The notes beneath the pieces are model-generated. The model was not told the DNA's origin. It did not search any database and worked only from the letters and a program-made list of their open reading frames with translations. From contig NZ_JAMHIV010000024.1 of NCBI RefSeq assembly GCF_023897065.1, positions 109,071 to 173,070 of the forward strand: a stretch of 64,000 bases of DNA, given 5' to 3'. This DNA comes from Crossiella sp. SN42. GTDB taxonomy: Bacteria > Actinomycetota > Actinomycetes > Mycobacteriales > Pseudonocardiaceae. Positions 42,762 to 50,863 of the stretch are shown here, piece after piece. Within the stretch, counting starts at the first letter, position 1, and every line of letters starts with the position of its first letter. The position numbers and the translations under genes are program-made.

Positions 42762-43903
42762 TGCTGGTCATGGACCCCTCGCTGGCCACCCGCGCGCTGG
42801 CCGCCTCCACCGAGATCACCACGGCCGCGCTCTCCGGCGACGACCCGGACGCGGTGCTGCCGCTGGTGGTCCGCCGGGTGGCCGAGCTGGCCGAGGCGGA
42901 CCTGGGGCTGGTCATGGTGCGCAACGACGACGGCGGGCTCACCGTGGAGGCCGCGCATGGGCGCAGCGAGGAGGACCCGGTCGGCGCCGTGCTCTCCCCG
43001 CGCTCGACTGCGGCCAGGGTGGCCCGCAGCGGGGTGCCGGTGGTGGTGGACGACCTCACCGCGGACCCGAGGACCGCGCCGTTCGTGCCCCGGGCGCTGC
43101 GCGGGTACGGGCCGTTCGCGGTGGCCCCGTTCGGCACCAGGGAGCAGCGGCTCGGCGCGCTCACGGTGTACCGGCGCAAGGGGGCCAAGCCGTTCGCCCA
43201 GTCCACAGTGGACGTGGTCAACTCCTTCGCGGTGCAGGCCGGGCTGGCCCTAGTGCTGGCCGAGGGCTCCACCGCGCGCCAGCGGATCGCGGTCTACCAG
43301 GAGCGCGAGCGGATCGCCCGCGACCTGCACGACGTGATCGTGCAGCGCCTCTACGCCGCCGGGGTGCAGCTGGAGCTGCTGGGCCGCAGGCTGGCCGGGC
43401 GGCTGGACGAGGCTGACGCGCACCGGATCGCGGACACCGTGGACGAGCTGGACAAGACCATCGCCGAGGTCAGGGCCACCGTGCGCACCCTGCGCTCGGC
43501 CGACCCGGACGGCGCGGACCGGGCGCCGGACCTGCTCGACTCCATCCAGGCCGAGATCGCCATCGCCGGCGAGCTGCTCGGCGTGCAGCCGAAGCTCCAG
43601 ATCAACGGCGACCTCACCGACATCCCCACCGCGGTCGCCGACCACGCGCGGGCCGCGCTGCGCGAGGCGCTGTCCAACGTGGTCCGGCACTCCGGCGCGC
43701 GCTCGGTGTGGGTGCGGGCCAACCGGGACGCCGATGGACTGCGCCTGCAGGTCGCCGACGACGGCTGCGGCATCCCGCGCGGGGTCACCCGGCGCGGCCT
43801 GCGGCACATCGAGGAGCGCGCGGCCGCCGCCGGGGGCCGGTGCCGGGTGGCCTCCTCACCGCGCAGCGGGACCACGGTCAGCTGGGAAGTGCCGCTGCCC
43901 TGA
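42758..43903 (+). CDS. GAF-domain sensor histidine kinase (NarL/DevS class)
   Basis: The 381-residue soluble kinase has one GAF domain (about 20-170), a HisKA_3 dimerisation helix with the phospho-acceptor H191 in RERIARDLHDVIVQRLYAAG, and a HATPase domain with N-box LREALSNVVRHSGA and G-box DDGCGIP. This is the class that pairs with NarL-type response regulators, such as DevS/DosS in mycobacteria, which sense O2, NO or redox state. Overlap with cydDC suggests it senses respiratory state and may control the bd oxidase. No response regulator is encoded nearby. Starts at 42758, 42761 or 42770 are all possible; the first gives translational coupling. Confidence 0.85.
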   Translation: MMLVMDPSLATRALAASTEITTAALSGDDPDAVLPLVVRRVAELAEADLGLVMVRNDDGGLTVEAAHGRSEEDPVGAVLSPRSTAARVARSGVPVVVDDLTADPRTAPFVPRALRGYGPFAVAPFGTREQRLGALTVYRRKGAKPFAQSTVDVVNSFAVQAGLALVLAEGSTARQRIAVYQERERIARDLHDVIVQRLYAAGVQLELLGRRLAGRLDEADAHRIADTVDELDKTIAEVRATVRTLRSADPDGADRAPDLLDSIQAEIAIAGELLGVQPKLQINGDLTDIPTAVADHARAALREALSNVVRHSGARSVWVRANRDADGLRLQVADDGCGIPRGVTRRGLRHIEERAAAAGGRCRVASSPRSGTTVSWEVPLP

Positions 43904-43911
43904 GCGGAGGA

Positions 43912-43956
43912 CGGCCGTGGCTCCGTTCGACTGGGGACCCAACGGAGCCACGGCCG
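43912..43956 (+). terminator. Strong terminator after the cyd-kinase operon
   Basis: GGCCGTGGCTCCGTT (43913-43927) and AACGGAGCCACGGCC (43941-43955) are perfect 15-bp complements around a 13-nt loop, followed by GGTTCTTG. It starts 9 nt after the kinase stop. Confidence 0.85.
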
Positions 43957-44008
43957 GTTCTTGCAACGGGTTCGAGGGCCCCCCAAGGTTCCCCCGTGGT
44001 GAAGCCGG

Positions 44009-44031
44009 TCAACGACATTCACAGTCGTTGA
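44009..44031. promoter_or_regulatory. Palindromic operator candidate upstream of the EspR-like gene
   Basis: TCAACGAC and GTCGTTGA are perfect 8-bp arms around ATTCACA. It lies in a comparatively AT-rich stretch, about 90 bp before the -35 box of the EspR-like gene, and is a plausible site for that protein or another dimeric regulator. Confidence 0.4.
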
Positions 44032-44122
44032 GTTATTTCCCCCCTGTCTTCACCACCGTTGAAGCACCGCTAGGTAATCACATCGTGTCGAGCGATGTCA
44101 ACAGCTGTGAAGATCCCGGCCG

Positions 44123-44152
44123 TTGTTTCTCTACCCGGGTGGAAAGTAGGCT
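44123..44152 (+). promoter_or_regulatory. Promoter of the EspR-like operon, leaderless
   Basis: TTGTTT (44123-44128), an 18-bp spacer and TAGGCT (44147-44152) are followed by six bases and then the GTG start at 44159, with no ribosome binding site. Confidence 0.6.
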
Positions 44153-44158
44153 GGCCAG

Positions 44159-44590
44159 GTGGGTACTGGGGACAAGGCCGGTGAGGCGCTGCCGCCCTTC
44201 GCCGAGGCGTTGAACCTGCTGTTCGACAAGCGCAGGCGGGACGACGGCCGGATGTTCAGCAACGAGGACATCGCGGCCGCGGTCCGGGCGAACGGCGGTT
44301 CCATCACGCAGAGCTACATCTGGATGCTGCGCAACGGTCAGCGGGACGACCCCAAGGGCAGCCACATCCGCGCGCTCGCCGAGGCCTTCGGCGTGCCGGC
44401 CGGCTACTTCATGGACGCGCAGGTCCATGCCAGGGTCCGGGCCGAGCTCACCGGCGGGGCGCCGGCCAGCGAGGTGTCCCAGGTGCTGCTGCGGCGGGTG
44501 GACGAGCTGTCCCCACAGCACCAGCACCTGATCATGGCCATGATCGACCACGTCAGGGACCTGGAAACACCGGAACCGGACTCGCGGTGA
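44159..44590 (+). CDS. EspR-like XRE DNA-binding protein
   Basis: The 143-residue protein has an N-terminal HTH with the EspR-type sequence FAEALNLLFDKRRRDDGRMFSNEDIAAAVRANGGSITQSYIWMLRNGQRDDPKGSHIRALAEAFGVPAGYF, then a C-terminal helix pair suited to dimerisation. Mycobacterial EspR is a nucleoid-associated regulator of secretion and lipid genes; homologues are common in actinobacteria as part of small operons. Here it leads a four-gene unit (XRE, metallopeptidase, membrane protein, PAP2-like), overlapping the next gene by GTGA. It probably binds near its own promoter, where a palindrome is present at 44009-44031. Confidence 0.85.
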   Translation: MGTGDKAGEALPPFAEALNLLFDKRRRDDGRMFSNEDIAAAVRANGGSITQSYIWMLRNGQRDDPKGSHIRALAEAFGVPAGYFMDAQVHARVRAELTGGAPASEVSQVLLRRVDELSPQHQHLIMAMIDHVRDLETPEPDSR

Positions 44591-45177
44591 CCGGACAGGG
44601 GGGACGGCCGTGGTGGCGGCGGGGCGGCAGGCCGGCCACGGTGGACACGGGGGAACCGGTGCTGCACGAGGCCGCGGTGGCCAGGGAGGTGACCGGCCTG
44701 GAGCTGCCGGATCCCTTCGACGTGCGGGAACTGGTCCGGCTGGTCGCGGCGCGCAGGCAGCGCTCGATCGCCGTGCTGCCCTACCCGCCGCACGTGGTGG
44801 CACAGGCCCGCGCCCAGCACGAGCCGCTCCCGTACGGCATGTGGCTCGCGGGTAGCCAGCAGGACTTCCTCTTCTACCGCGAGGACACCACCGCGATGCA
44901 CCAGCAGCACGTCATCCTGCACGAGTTGGGCCACATCTGCCTGCGGCACCGCACCGAGTCCATCGACGACCTGGCCGCGGCGGAGGTCACCGGCGATCCG
45001 GCCACCGTGCTGCGCGCGGCCAAGCGCACCGTCTACACCGACCGGCAGGAGCGGGCGGCCGAGCTGTTCGCCTACCTCGTCGAGGAACGAGCGGGCTCGC
45101 TGCACGGCGGCGCGGGCGCGCTCGACCGGGACCAGGACCGCGTCATCCGCCGCTACCGCTCGCTGCTGGAGGACTGA
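44587..45177 (+). CDS. ImmA/IrrE-type zinc metallopeptidase-like protein
   Basis: The 196-residue cytoplasmic protein has a zinc-binding HELGH motif in HVILHELGHICLRH (about 115-128) and a downstream Glu in RAAELFAYLV that can serve as third ligand, as in IrrE/ImmA. ImmA cleaves the ImmR repressor of mobile elements and IrrE cleaves DdrO in DNA-damage responses; both sit beside XRE genes. Position and coupling suggest that this protein cleaves or controls the EspR-like regulator. That target is inference. Confidence 0.85.
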   Translation: MTGQGGRPWWRRGGRPATVDTGEPVLHEAAVAREVTGLELPDPFDVRELVRLVAARRQRSIAVLPYPPHVVAQARAQHEPLPYGMWLAGSQQDFLFYREDTTAMHQQHVILHELGHICLRHRTESIDDLAAAEVTGDPATVLRAAKRTVYTDRQERAAELFAYLVEERAGSLHGGAGALDRDQDRVIRRYRSLLED

Positions 45178-45180
45178 CCG

Positions 45181-46365
45181 GTGATCGTCGCGCGCATCTC
45201 GCACGCCCTGGCTCTCCTCGTGGTGACCGCGGCGCTGATCTACTGGGTGCGGTCCTGGCGGCGGAACCCGCGCTCCGGCGTGGCCGCCATGTGCCAGGCG
45301 CTGTTCTGGCTCGACCTGGCGCTGCTCATCGGCTTCTTCCAGTACCAGCTGGTCGAGCTGATCGGGGTGCCCGCGCTGCAACAGCTCGTCCAGCACCTGG
45401 CCACCCTGGTCGCGGCCTACCAGCTCGGCGCGTTCACCCTGCACCTGCACCACGACGACGACACCGTGCCGCGCAAGGCAAGGCCGCGCCTGGTGCTGCT
45501 GGTCATGGCCGAGGTCTTCCTGGTCGTCTGCTACCTGCTGGGCCCGCTGCCCGAGGGCATCCCGGTGATCAACGCCCAGTACGGCGACCGCCCGTGGGTG
45601 GTGGAGTACCTGGTCGTGTTCGACCTCTACCTGGCCTGGGCGCTGCTGGACGTGGTGCTGTCCTCCTGGCGCAACGCCCGGCACATCCCCGGCCGCCACC
45701 TGCGGCGCGGGGTGAAGCTACTCGGCATCGGCAGCGCGTTCGGCCTGTTGTTCGTGGCGCACAAGCTCTTCTACAGCGTGGCGACGATCTTCGTGACGCT
45801 GCCCTGGGAGGAGCACGGCGCAGGCGGCATCGGCACGTTCACCGTGCTGGTCGCGGTGGTCACCATCATCGCCGGGGTGCTCGTGCCGCCGATCGGCCCC
45901 AGGCTGGCCGCCCGGCAGACCCTGCGCCGGATCCAGCCGCTGTGGGCCGCGCTCACCGCGGCCGCCCCGCAGCTGGTGTTCGCCCGTCCGCACCGGTACA
46001 GCACCGGCCTGCTGCACAACCGGGTGGTGGAGATCAGGGACGTGCTGATCGGCCCGCTCCAGCCCTACCTGCTGCCGGAGGTCGCCGACCGCGCGCGGCA
46101 GCTCGGCCGGGAACAGGGGCTGGCCGGCGAGGAGCTGCGGGCGGTCGCCGAGGCCGCGGTGATCGCGGTCGGCCTGCGCGCCTTCGAGCAGGGCCTGCCG
46201 GTGCGCACCGAGGCCCCCGTCGTGTTCACCAACCCCGACACCAGCGAGGATGAGGACGAACCGCTGTGGCTGAGCAAGGTCGCCGCCGCGTTCACCGGCT
46301 CCCCGATCGTGCGTACCGTCCTGAACGAGGTCAGCGAACAACATGAGCGCTCCGCCGAGCACTGA
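45181..46365 (+). CDS. MAB_1171c-type multi-pass membrane protein
   Basis: The 394-residue protein has about seven transmembrane helices in its first 250 residues and a cytoplasmic C-terminal domain of about 145 residues with helical repeats (RVVEIRDVLIGPLQPYLLPEVADRARQLGREQG). The order and the RRIQPLWAALTAAAP linker match the actinobacterial family often labelled MAB_1171c putative transporter. These genes recurrently follow an XRE gene and an ImmA/IrrE gene, as here. Transport has not been shown; the soluble domain could instead transmit a membrane signal to the protease. GTG at 45181 is 3 nt after the previous stop. Confidence 0.8.
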   Translation: MIVARISHALALLVVTAALIYWVRSWRRNPRSGVAAMCQALFWLDLALLIGFFQYQLVELIGVPALQQLVQHLATLVAAYQLGAFTLHLHHDDDTVPRKARPRLVLLVMAEVFLVVCYLLGPLPEGIPVINAQYGDRPWVVEYLVVFDLYLAWALLDVVLSSWRNARHIPGRHLRRGVKLLGIGSAFGLLFVAHKLFYSVATIFVTLPWEEHGAGGIGTFTVLVAVVTIIAGVLVPPIGPRLAARQTLRRIQPLWAALTAAAPQLVFARPHRYSTGLLHNRVVEIRDVLIGPLQPYLLPEVADRARQLGREQGLAGEELRAVAEAAVIAVGLRAFEQGLPVRTEAPVVFTNPDTSEDEDEPLWLSKVAAAFTGSPIVRTVLNEVSEQHERSAEH

Positions 46366-46969
46366 CACCGCCCGCCCACTGGCCGCCCGGATCGCCACCG
46401 AGGCGCTCGCGCCCTGGGTCTGGGTGCTCGCGCTGCCGCTGCTGGTCGCCTGGCCCGCTACCGGCCACCAGCTCGGCCCGACCCTGCTGTGGGGCCTGGT
46501 CGTGGGCGTCACCGGCTCGGTCATCCCGATGCTGGTGATCCTGCGCGGCGCCAAGGCGGGCCGCTACGACACCCACCACGTGCACAACCGCGAGGGCCGC
46601 ACCGTCCCGCTGCTGCTGTGCCTGGGCTCGCTCTCGGTCGGCTGGCTGATCCTGTTCCTCGGGCAGGCCCCGCACCAGCTGATCTCGCTGGCCGCGGCCA
46701 TGTTCGTCTCGCTGGTGGTCTGCGTGGCCATCACCCTGGGCGCGCGCTGGAAGATCTCGCTGCACGCCGCGGTGGCCGCGGGCGCGGTGGTGATGCTGGT
46801 GCTCACCTACGGCCCCTGGCTGTGGCTGACCGCCCTGCTCGCCGCCTGGGTGATGTGGTCCAGGGTGGCCCTGCGCGACCACACCACCGGCCAGGTCCTC
46901 GTCGGCGCCGCCGTCGGGATCCTGGCCGGTGGTGGTGGTTACTGGGGACTGGAGCTGGTGCTGGGCTAG
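46343..46969 (+). CDS. PAP2-like membrane phosphatase, divergent motifs
   Basis: The 208-residue membrane protein has five or six helices. It has PAP2-like spacing: a basic loop AKAGRYDTHHVHNREGR, then KISLHAAVAAG (the position of the SGH motif) and SRVALRDHTTGQVLVG (the position of SR-x5-H-x3-D). The last Asp is Gln here and the KX6RP motif is not evident. Active PAP2 enzymes dephosphorylate lipid phosphates or pyrophosphates; with these changes activity is uncertain. It starts inside the 3' end of the MAB_1171c-type gene (23-bp overlap), so it belongs to that operon. It overlaps the convergent E2 gene by 4 bp. Confidence 0.75.
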   Translation: MSAPPSTDTARPLAARIATEALAPWVWVLALPLLVAWPATGHQLGPTLLWGLVVGVTGSVIPMLVILRGAKAGRYDTHHVHNREGRTVPLLLCLGSLSVGWLILFLGQAPHQLISLAAAMFVSLVVCVAITLGARWKISLHAAVAAGAVVMLVLTYGPWLWLTALLAAWVMWSRVALRDHTTGQVLVGAAVGILAGGGGYWGLELVLG

Positions 46970-48309
46970 AAGGTGATCGCCATCGCCGGGTCGGCCAGCA
47001 GTGCGCCGACGTCGGCCAGGAACTGGGATCCCTGCTGCCCGTCCACCACCCGGTGGTCGAAGCTCAGCGCGAGCTGGCAGACCTTGCGCGGCACCACCTG
47101 GCCGTCCACCACCCACGGCATGTCCCTGATCGCGCCGAGGGCGAGGATCGCGGACTCACCGGGGTTGATGATCGGCGTGCCGGTGTCGATGCCGAACACG
47201 CCGATGTTGGTGATGGTGAACGTGCCGCCGACCATGTCCGAGGGCGCGGTCTTGCCGTCCCTGGCCGTGGCGGTGAGCTGTTCCAGCGCGAGACCCAGCT
47301 CCCGCAACGACATCGCGTCCGCGTCCCGCACCTTCGGCACCACCAGGCCGCGCGGGGTCGCCGCGGCGATGCCCAGGTGCACGTAGGACTTGTAGACGAT
47401 CTCGTTGGCCGCGGCGTCCCAGCTGGCGTTCACATCCGGGGTCCGCTTCACCGCCAGGCACACCGCGCGGGCCGCGAAGGCCAGCGGAGTGATCTTGACG
47501 TCGCGGAACTCCGGGTGGTTCTTCAGCTTCGCCCGCAGCTCCATCATCGGCGTGACGTCGACGGTGAGGAACTCGGTCACGTGCGGGGCGGTGAACGCGC
47601 TGTCCACCATGGCCTGCGCGGTCGCCTTGCGCACCCCGCGCACCGGCACCCTGCGCTCCCGGGTCGCCGGGTCGTAGCCCGGAGTGTCCACAGTGGACAC
47701 CTCGGAACCGTTGCGGGCGGCGGCTTCCACGTCCTCGCGGGTGATCACGCCGTCCCGGCCGGAGCCGTTGAGCGCGCGCAGGTCCACGCCGAGCTCCTTG
47801 GCCAGCTTGCGCACCGGCGGCTTGGCCAGCGGCACGTAACCACCGGCGACCGGCTCCGGCGCGACCACCGGCTCCGGCGCGACCGGCGCGACCACCGCGG
47901 CCGGGGCGGCGGGTGCGGCGGTGGGCGTGGATCCCTTGCGCTGGCGGCGTTTCGCCGTCCCGGTGCGCGGCCCGTAGCCGACCAGGGTGGCGATCCGCCC
48001 GCCCGGCATCTCCTCGCCGATCTTGCCGTCGGAGCCGCCCGCCTCGGGCGCGGCCGCGCCACCGGGGTCGACGTCCACGGTGATGATCGGCACCCCGACC
48101 TCCACCGTGTCACCCGGCTGCGCGTGCAGCTCGGAGACCACCCCGGCGAACGGGCAGGGCAGCTCGACCGCGGCCTTGGCGGTCTCGATCTCCACGATGA
48201 TCTGGTTCACCGTGACGGTGTCCCCCGGCTTGACGTGCCAGGTCAGGATCTCCGCCTCGGTCAGCCCCTCACCGGTGTCGGGCAGGGGGAACTGCTTGAA
48301 CTGCGGCAT
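46966..48309 (-). CDS. bkdC: Branched-chain 2-oxoacid dehydrogenase E2 (dihydrolipoyl acyltransferase)
   Basis: The 447-residue core subunit has one lipoyl domain with the modified Lys45 in EIETAKAAVELP. An Ala/Pro/Val-rich linker follows, then a peripheral E3/E1-binding domain (PVRKLAKELGVDLRALNGSGRDGVITREDV) and the acyltransferase domain ending LSFDHRVVDGQQGSQFL, with the catalytic HRVVDG. It transfers the acyl group to CoA, giving isobutyryl-, isovaleryl- or 2-methylbutyryl-CoA for catabolism or branched fatty acid and polyketide primers. It is the last gene of the E1-alpha/E1-beta/E2 operon. No E3 gene is present, so it must use one encoded elsewhere. Confidence 0.93.
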   Translation of the reverse strand: MPQFKQFPLPDTGEGLTEAEILTWHVKPGDTVTVNQIIVEIETAKAAVELPCPFAGVVSELHAQPGDTVEVGVPIITVDVDPGGAAAPEAGGSDGKIGEEMPGGRIATLVGYGPRTGTAKRRQRKGSTPTAAPAAPAAVVAPVAPEPVVAPEPVAGGYVPLAKPPVRKLAKELGVDLRALNGSGRDGVITREDVEAAARNGSEVSTVDTPGYDPATRERRVPVRGVRKATAQAMVDSAFTAPHVTEFLTVDVTPMMELRAKLKNHPEFRDVKITPLAFAARAVCLAVKRTPDVNASWDAAANEIVYKSYVHLGIAAATPRGLVVPKVRDADAMSLRELGLALEQLTATARDGKTAPSDMVGGTFTITNIGVFGIDTGTPIINPGESAILALGAIRDMPWVVDGQVVPRKVCQLALSFDHRVVDGQQGSQFLADVGALLADPAMAITF

Positions 48310-48318
48310 TGTGTCCCC

Positions 48319-49341
48319 TCACCAGCCCAGCGAGCGTTCGACGGCGTGCAGCACCCGGTCCAGGTCGGGCAGGAAGTCGTCCTCCAGCTTGCTCGCCGGG
48401 TACGGGGTGTCGAAGCCGGTGACCCGCAGGATCGGCGCCTCCAGCGAGTAGAAGCACTCCTCCTGCACCCTGGTGGTGATCTCCGAGGTGATCGATGCCT
48501 CCGGTGGCGCCTCGCTGACCAGCACCAGCCGGCCGGTGCGGCGCACCGACTCGAACACCGGGCCCAGGTCCAGCGGGGACAGCGAGCGCAGGTCGATGAC
48601 CTCCAGCTCCAGGCCCTCCTCGGCGGCCGCGGTCGCGGCCGCCAGGCAGGTCTTCACGGTCGGGCCGTAGCAGGCCACGGTCACCGTGGACCCGGTGCGC
48701 AGCACCCGGGAGGCGAACAGCGGGCCGGGCGTCACCGTGGTGTCCAGCTCGGCCTTCTCGTGGTAGCGCTGCTTGGGCTCGAAGAACAGCACCGGGTCAT
48801 CGCTGCGGATGGCCTGCTGGATCATCCAGTAGGCGTCCACCGGGTTGGAGCAGGCCACCACCTTCAGGCCCGCGGTGTGCGCGAAGTAGGACTCCGGCGA
48901 CTCCGAGTGGTGCTCCACCGCGCCGATCCCGCCGCCGAAGGGCACCCGCACCACCACCGGCATCCTGATCTGCCCGCGCGAGCGGTAGTGCAGCTTGGCC
49001 AGCTGGGAGACGATCTGGTCGAAGCCGGGGAAGATGAACCCGTCGAACTGGATCTCGGCCACCGGCCGGTAGCCGCGCAGCGCCAGGCCGATCGCGGTGC
49101 CGATGATGCCGGACTCGGCCAGCGGGGTGTCGATCACCCGCTGCTCGCCGAAGTCCTTCTGCAGGCCGTCGGTGACCCGGAAGACGCCGCCGAGCTTGCC
49201 GACGTCCTCACCCAGCACCACCACCTTGGGGTCGGCGTCCATCGCCGCCCGCAGCCCCAGGTTGAGCGCCTTGCCGATGGTGACCTTCTGCGTCTTGGGC
49301 ACGCTGGTCTCGGTGTTCCGGTCCATGGTCGGTGCTGCCAT
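48319..49341 (-). CDS. bkdB: Branched-chain 2-oxoacid dehydrogenase E1 component, beta subunit
   Basis: The 340-residue subunit pairs with E1-alpha to bind thiamine diphosphate. The pattern ITIGKALNLGLRAAMDADPKVVVLGEDVGKLGGVFRVTDGL and RVIDTPLAESGIIGTAIGLALRG (cofactor-activating Glu in LAESG) is typical of E1-beta. The C-terminal transketolase domain follows from about residue 200. Its start overlaps the E1-alpha stop (TGATG) and E2 follows after 9 bp, so all three are made together. Confidence 0.94.
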   Translation of the reverse strand: MAAPTMDRNTETSVPKTQKVTIGKALNLGLRAAMDADPKVVVLGEDVGKLGGVFRVTDGLQKDFGEQRVIDTPLAESGIIGTAIGLALRGYRPVAEIQFDGFIFPGFDQIVSQLAKLHYRSRGQIRMPVVVRVPFGGGIGAVEHHSESPESYFAHTAGLKVVACSNPVDAYWMIQQAIRSDDPVLFFEPKQRYHEKAELDTTVTPGPLFASRVLRTGSTVTVACYGPTVKTCLAAATAAAEEGLELEVIDLRSLSPLDLGPVFESVRRTGRLVLVSEAPPEASITSEITTRVQEECFYSLEAPILRVTGFDTPYPASKLEDDFLPDLDRVLHAVERSLGW

Positions 49342-50570
49342 CAGTGCTCACCTCCGGGTGCACTCGTCGCGAAACCGTCCAGGTAGGACAGGTAGTCGGC
49401 GCGCTGCTGCTCCAGCTGCGCGGTCTGCTCGCTGTAGACGTGCTCGAACATCTGCGCGGGCGCGGGATCGGGCATGTTCACGCACTTGTCCCGCAGCTGC
49501 GCGGCCAGCTCGTCCGCCTCGGCCTGCACCGAGGCGAAGAACTCGCTGTCCGCCCACTGCTGGTGCACCAGGTAGACCTTGACCCGCTCGATCGGGTCCT
49601 TGAGCTTCCACATCTCCAGCTCGTCGGCCAGCCGGTAGCGGGTCGGGTCGTCGGAGGTGGTGTGCGCGTCCATCCGGTAGGTGAAGGCCTCGATCAGCAC
49701 AGGACCGTTGCCGTTGCGGCACTCCGAGAGCGCCCACCTGGTCACCGCGAGGGAGGCCAGCACGTCGTTGCCGTCCACCCGGATGCCCTTGAACCCGTAG
49801 CCGCGGGCCCGCTGGTAGAGCGGCACCCTGGTCTGGCGTTCCACCGGCTCGGAGATGGCCCACTGGTTGTTCTGGCAGAAGAACACCACCGGCGCGTCGT
49901 AGGCCGCCGACCAGACCATGCCCTCGTGCACATCGCCCTGGCTGGTCGCGCCGTCGCCGAAGAAGACGATGGTGGCCTCGCCGTCGGGGTCGCCGACCAC
50001 GCCGTCGAACTTCTGCCCCATCGCGTAGCCGGTGGCGTTGAGGCACTGGTTGCCGATCACGATGGTGTACAGGTGGAACCGCTTCTCCAGCGGGTTCCAC
50101 GAGCCGTGGTCGGTGCCCCGGAAGATGCTCAGGATCTGCGCCGGGTCGATGCCCCGGCACCAGGCCACCCCGTGCTCCCGGTAGCTCGGGAACACCATGT
50201 CGGCCGGGTGCAGCGCGCGGCCCGCGCCGATCTGCGCGGCCTCCTGGCCCAGCAGCGGCACCCAGATGCCCAGCTGGCCCTGCCGCTGCAGCGCGTTGGC
50301 CTCCCGGTCGGCCCTGCGCACCAGCACCATGTCCCGGTACAGGCCGCGCAGCTCCTCGGCGGTGATGTCGATGTCGAAATCAGGGTGGTGCACCCGCTCG
50401 CCCTCCGGCGTCAGCAGCTGCACCAGGTCGGCGCCACCCGCATCGGTCTCCCGCAGGCCCGCGATGACCTGCTCCGCGGTCGGTCGGGCTGCGGTGGCGG
50501 CGGGGACTCCGGGATGGGGCGCGTCCGGTTCACCCGCGCGGGGTTGCGTCCAGTACTCCGGCGACGACAT
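49341..50570 (-). CDS. bkdA: Branched-chain 2-oxoacid dehydrogenase E1 component, alpha subunit
   Basis: The 409-residue subunit decarboxylates 2-oxoacids from valine, leucine and isoleucine. The thiamine diphosphate motif is GDGATSQGDVHEGMVWSAAYDAPVVFFCQNNQWAIS (GDG...NN). The loop YRMDAHTTSDDPTRYR and the serine-containing regulatory loop are present. Residues 95-130 (RQGQLGIWVPLLGQEAAQIGAG) match the BCKDH rather than the pyruvate branch. ATG at 50570 follows GAGGAGAA; an earlier in-frame start is not supported. The 293-bp spacer to the divergent lipoprotein gene must hold its promoter. Confidence 0.94.
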   Translation of the reverse strand: MSSPEYWTQPRAGEPDAPHPGVPAATAARPTAEQVIAGLRETDAGGADLVQLLTPEGERVHHPDFDIDITAEELRGLYRDMVLVRRADREANALQRQGQLGIWVPLLGQEAAQIGAGRALHPADMVFPSYREHGVAWCRGIDPAQILSIFRGTDHGSWNPLEKRFHLYTIVIGNQCLNATGYAMGQKFDGVVGDPDGEATIVFFGDGATSQGDVHEGMVWSAAYDAPVVFFCQNNQWAISEPVERQTRVPLYQRARGYGFKGIRVDGNDVLASLAVTRWALSECRNGNGPVLIEAFTYRMDAHTTSDDPTRYRLADELEMWKLKDPIERVKVYLVHQQWADSEFFASVQAEADELAAQLRDKCVNMPDPAPAQMFEHVYSEQTAQLEQQRADYLSYLDGFATSAPGGEH

Positions 50571-50863
50571 GGCGTCATTCTCCTCGTCTACAAGGCCGCC
50601 CGACCGCTTGTGACGGTCGGGTGCGACGGCGCCGTCGATCGTCGCCACCACCTGGTTGAGATGGCGCGCTCGGCCGTCGGCGCTGACGGGTCGCTGGCTC
50701 CATCCTGACACGCGCTCACCCATCCCAGTGAGCCTCGGCACACCGGAAGGGGTCCGGTGACAGGTTGATCAAGAACTCAGCGCGACTGGACACCCACCCT
50801 GGGCAACATCCGACGATCCCCCTACCTTGCTCAGGGGTGTCGGCTGACTCGGCGGGAGACCAC

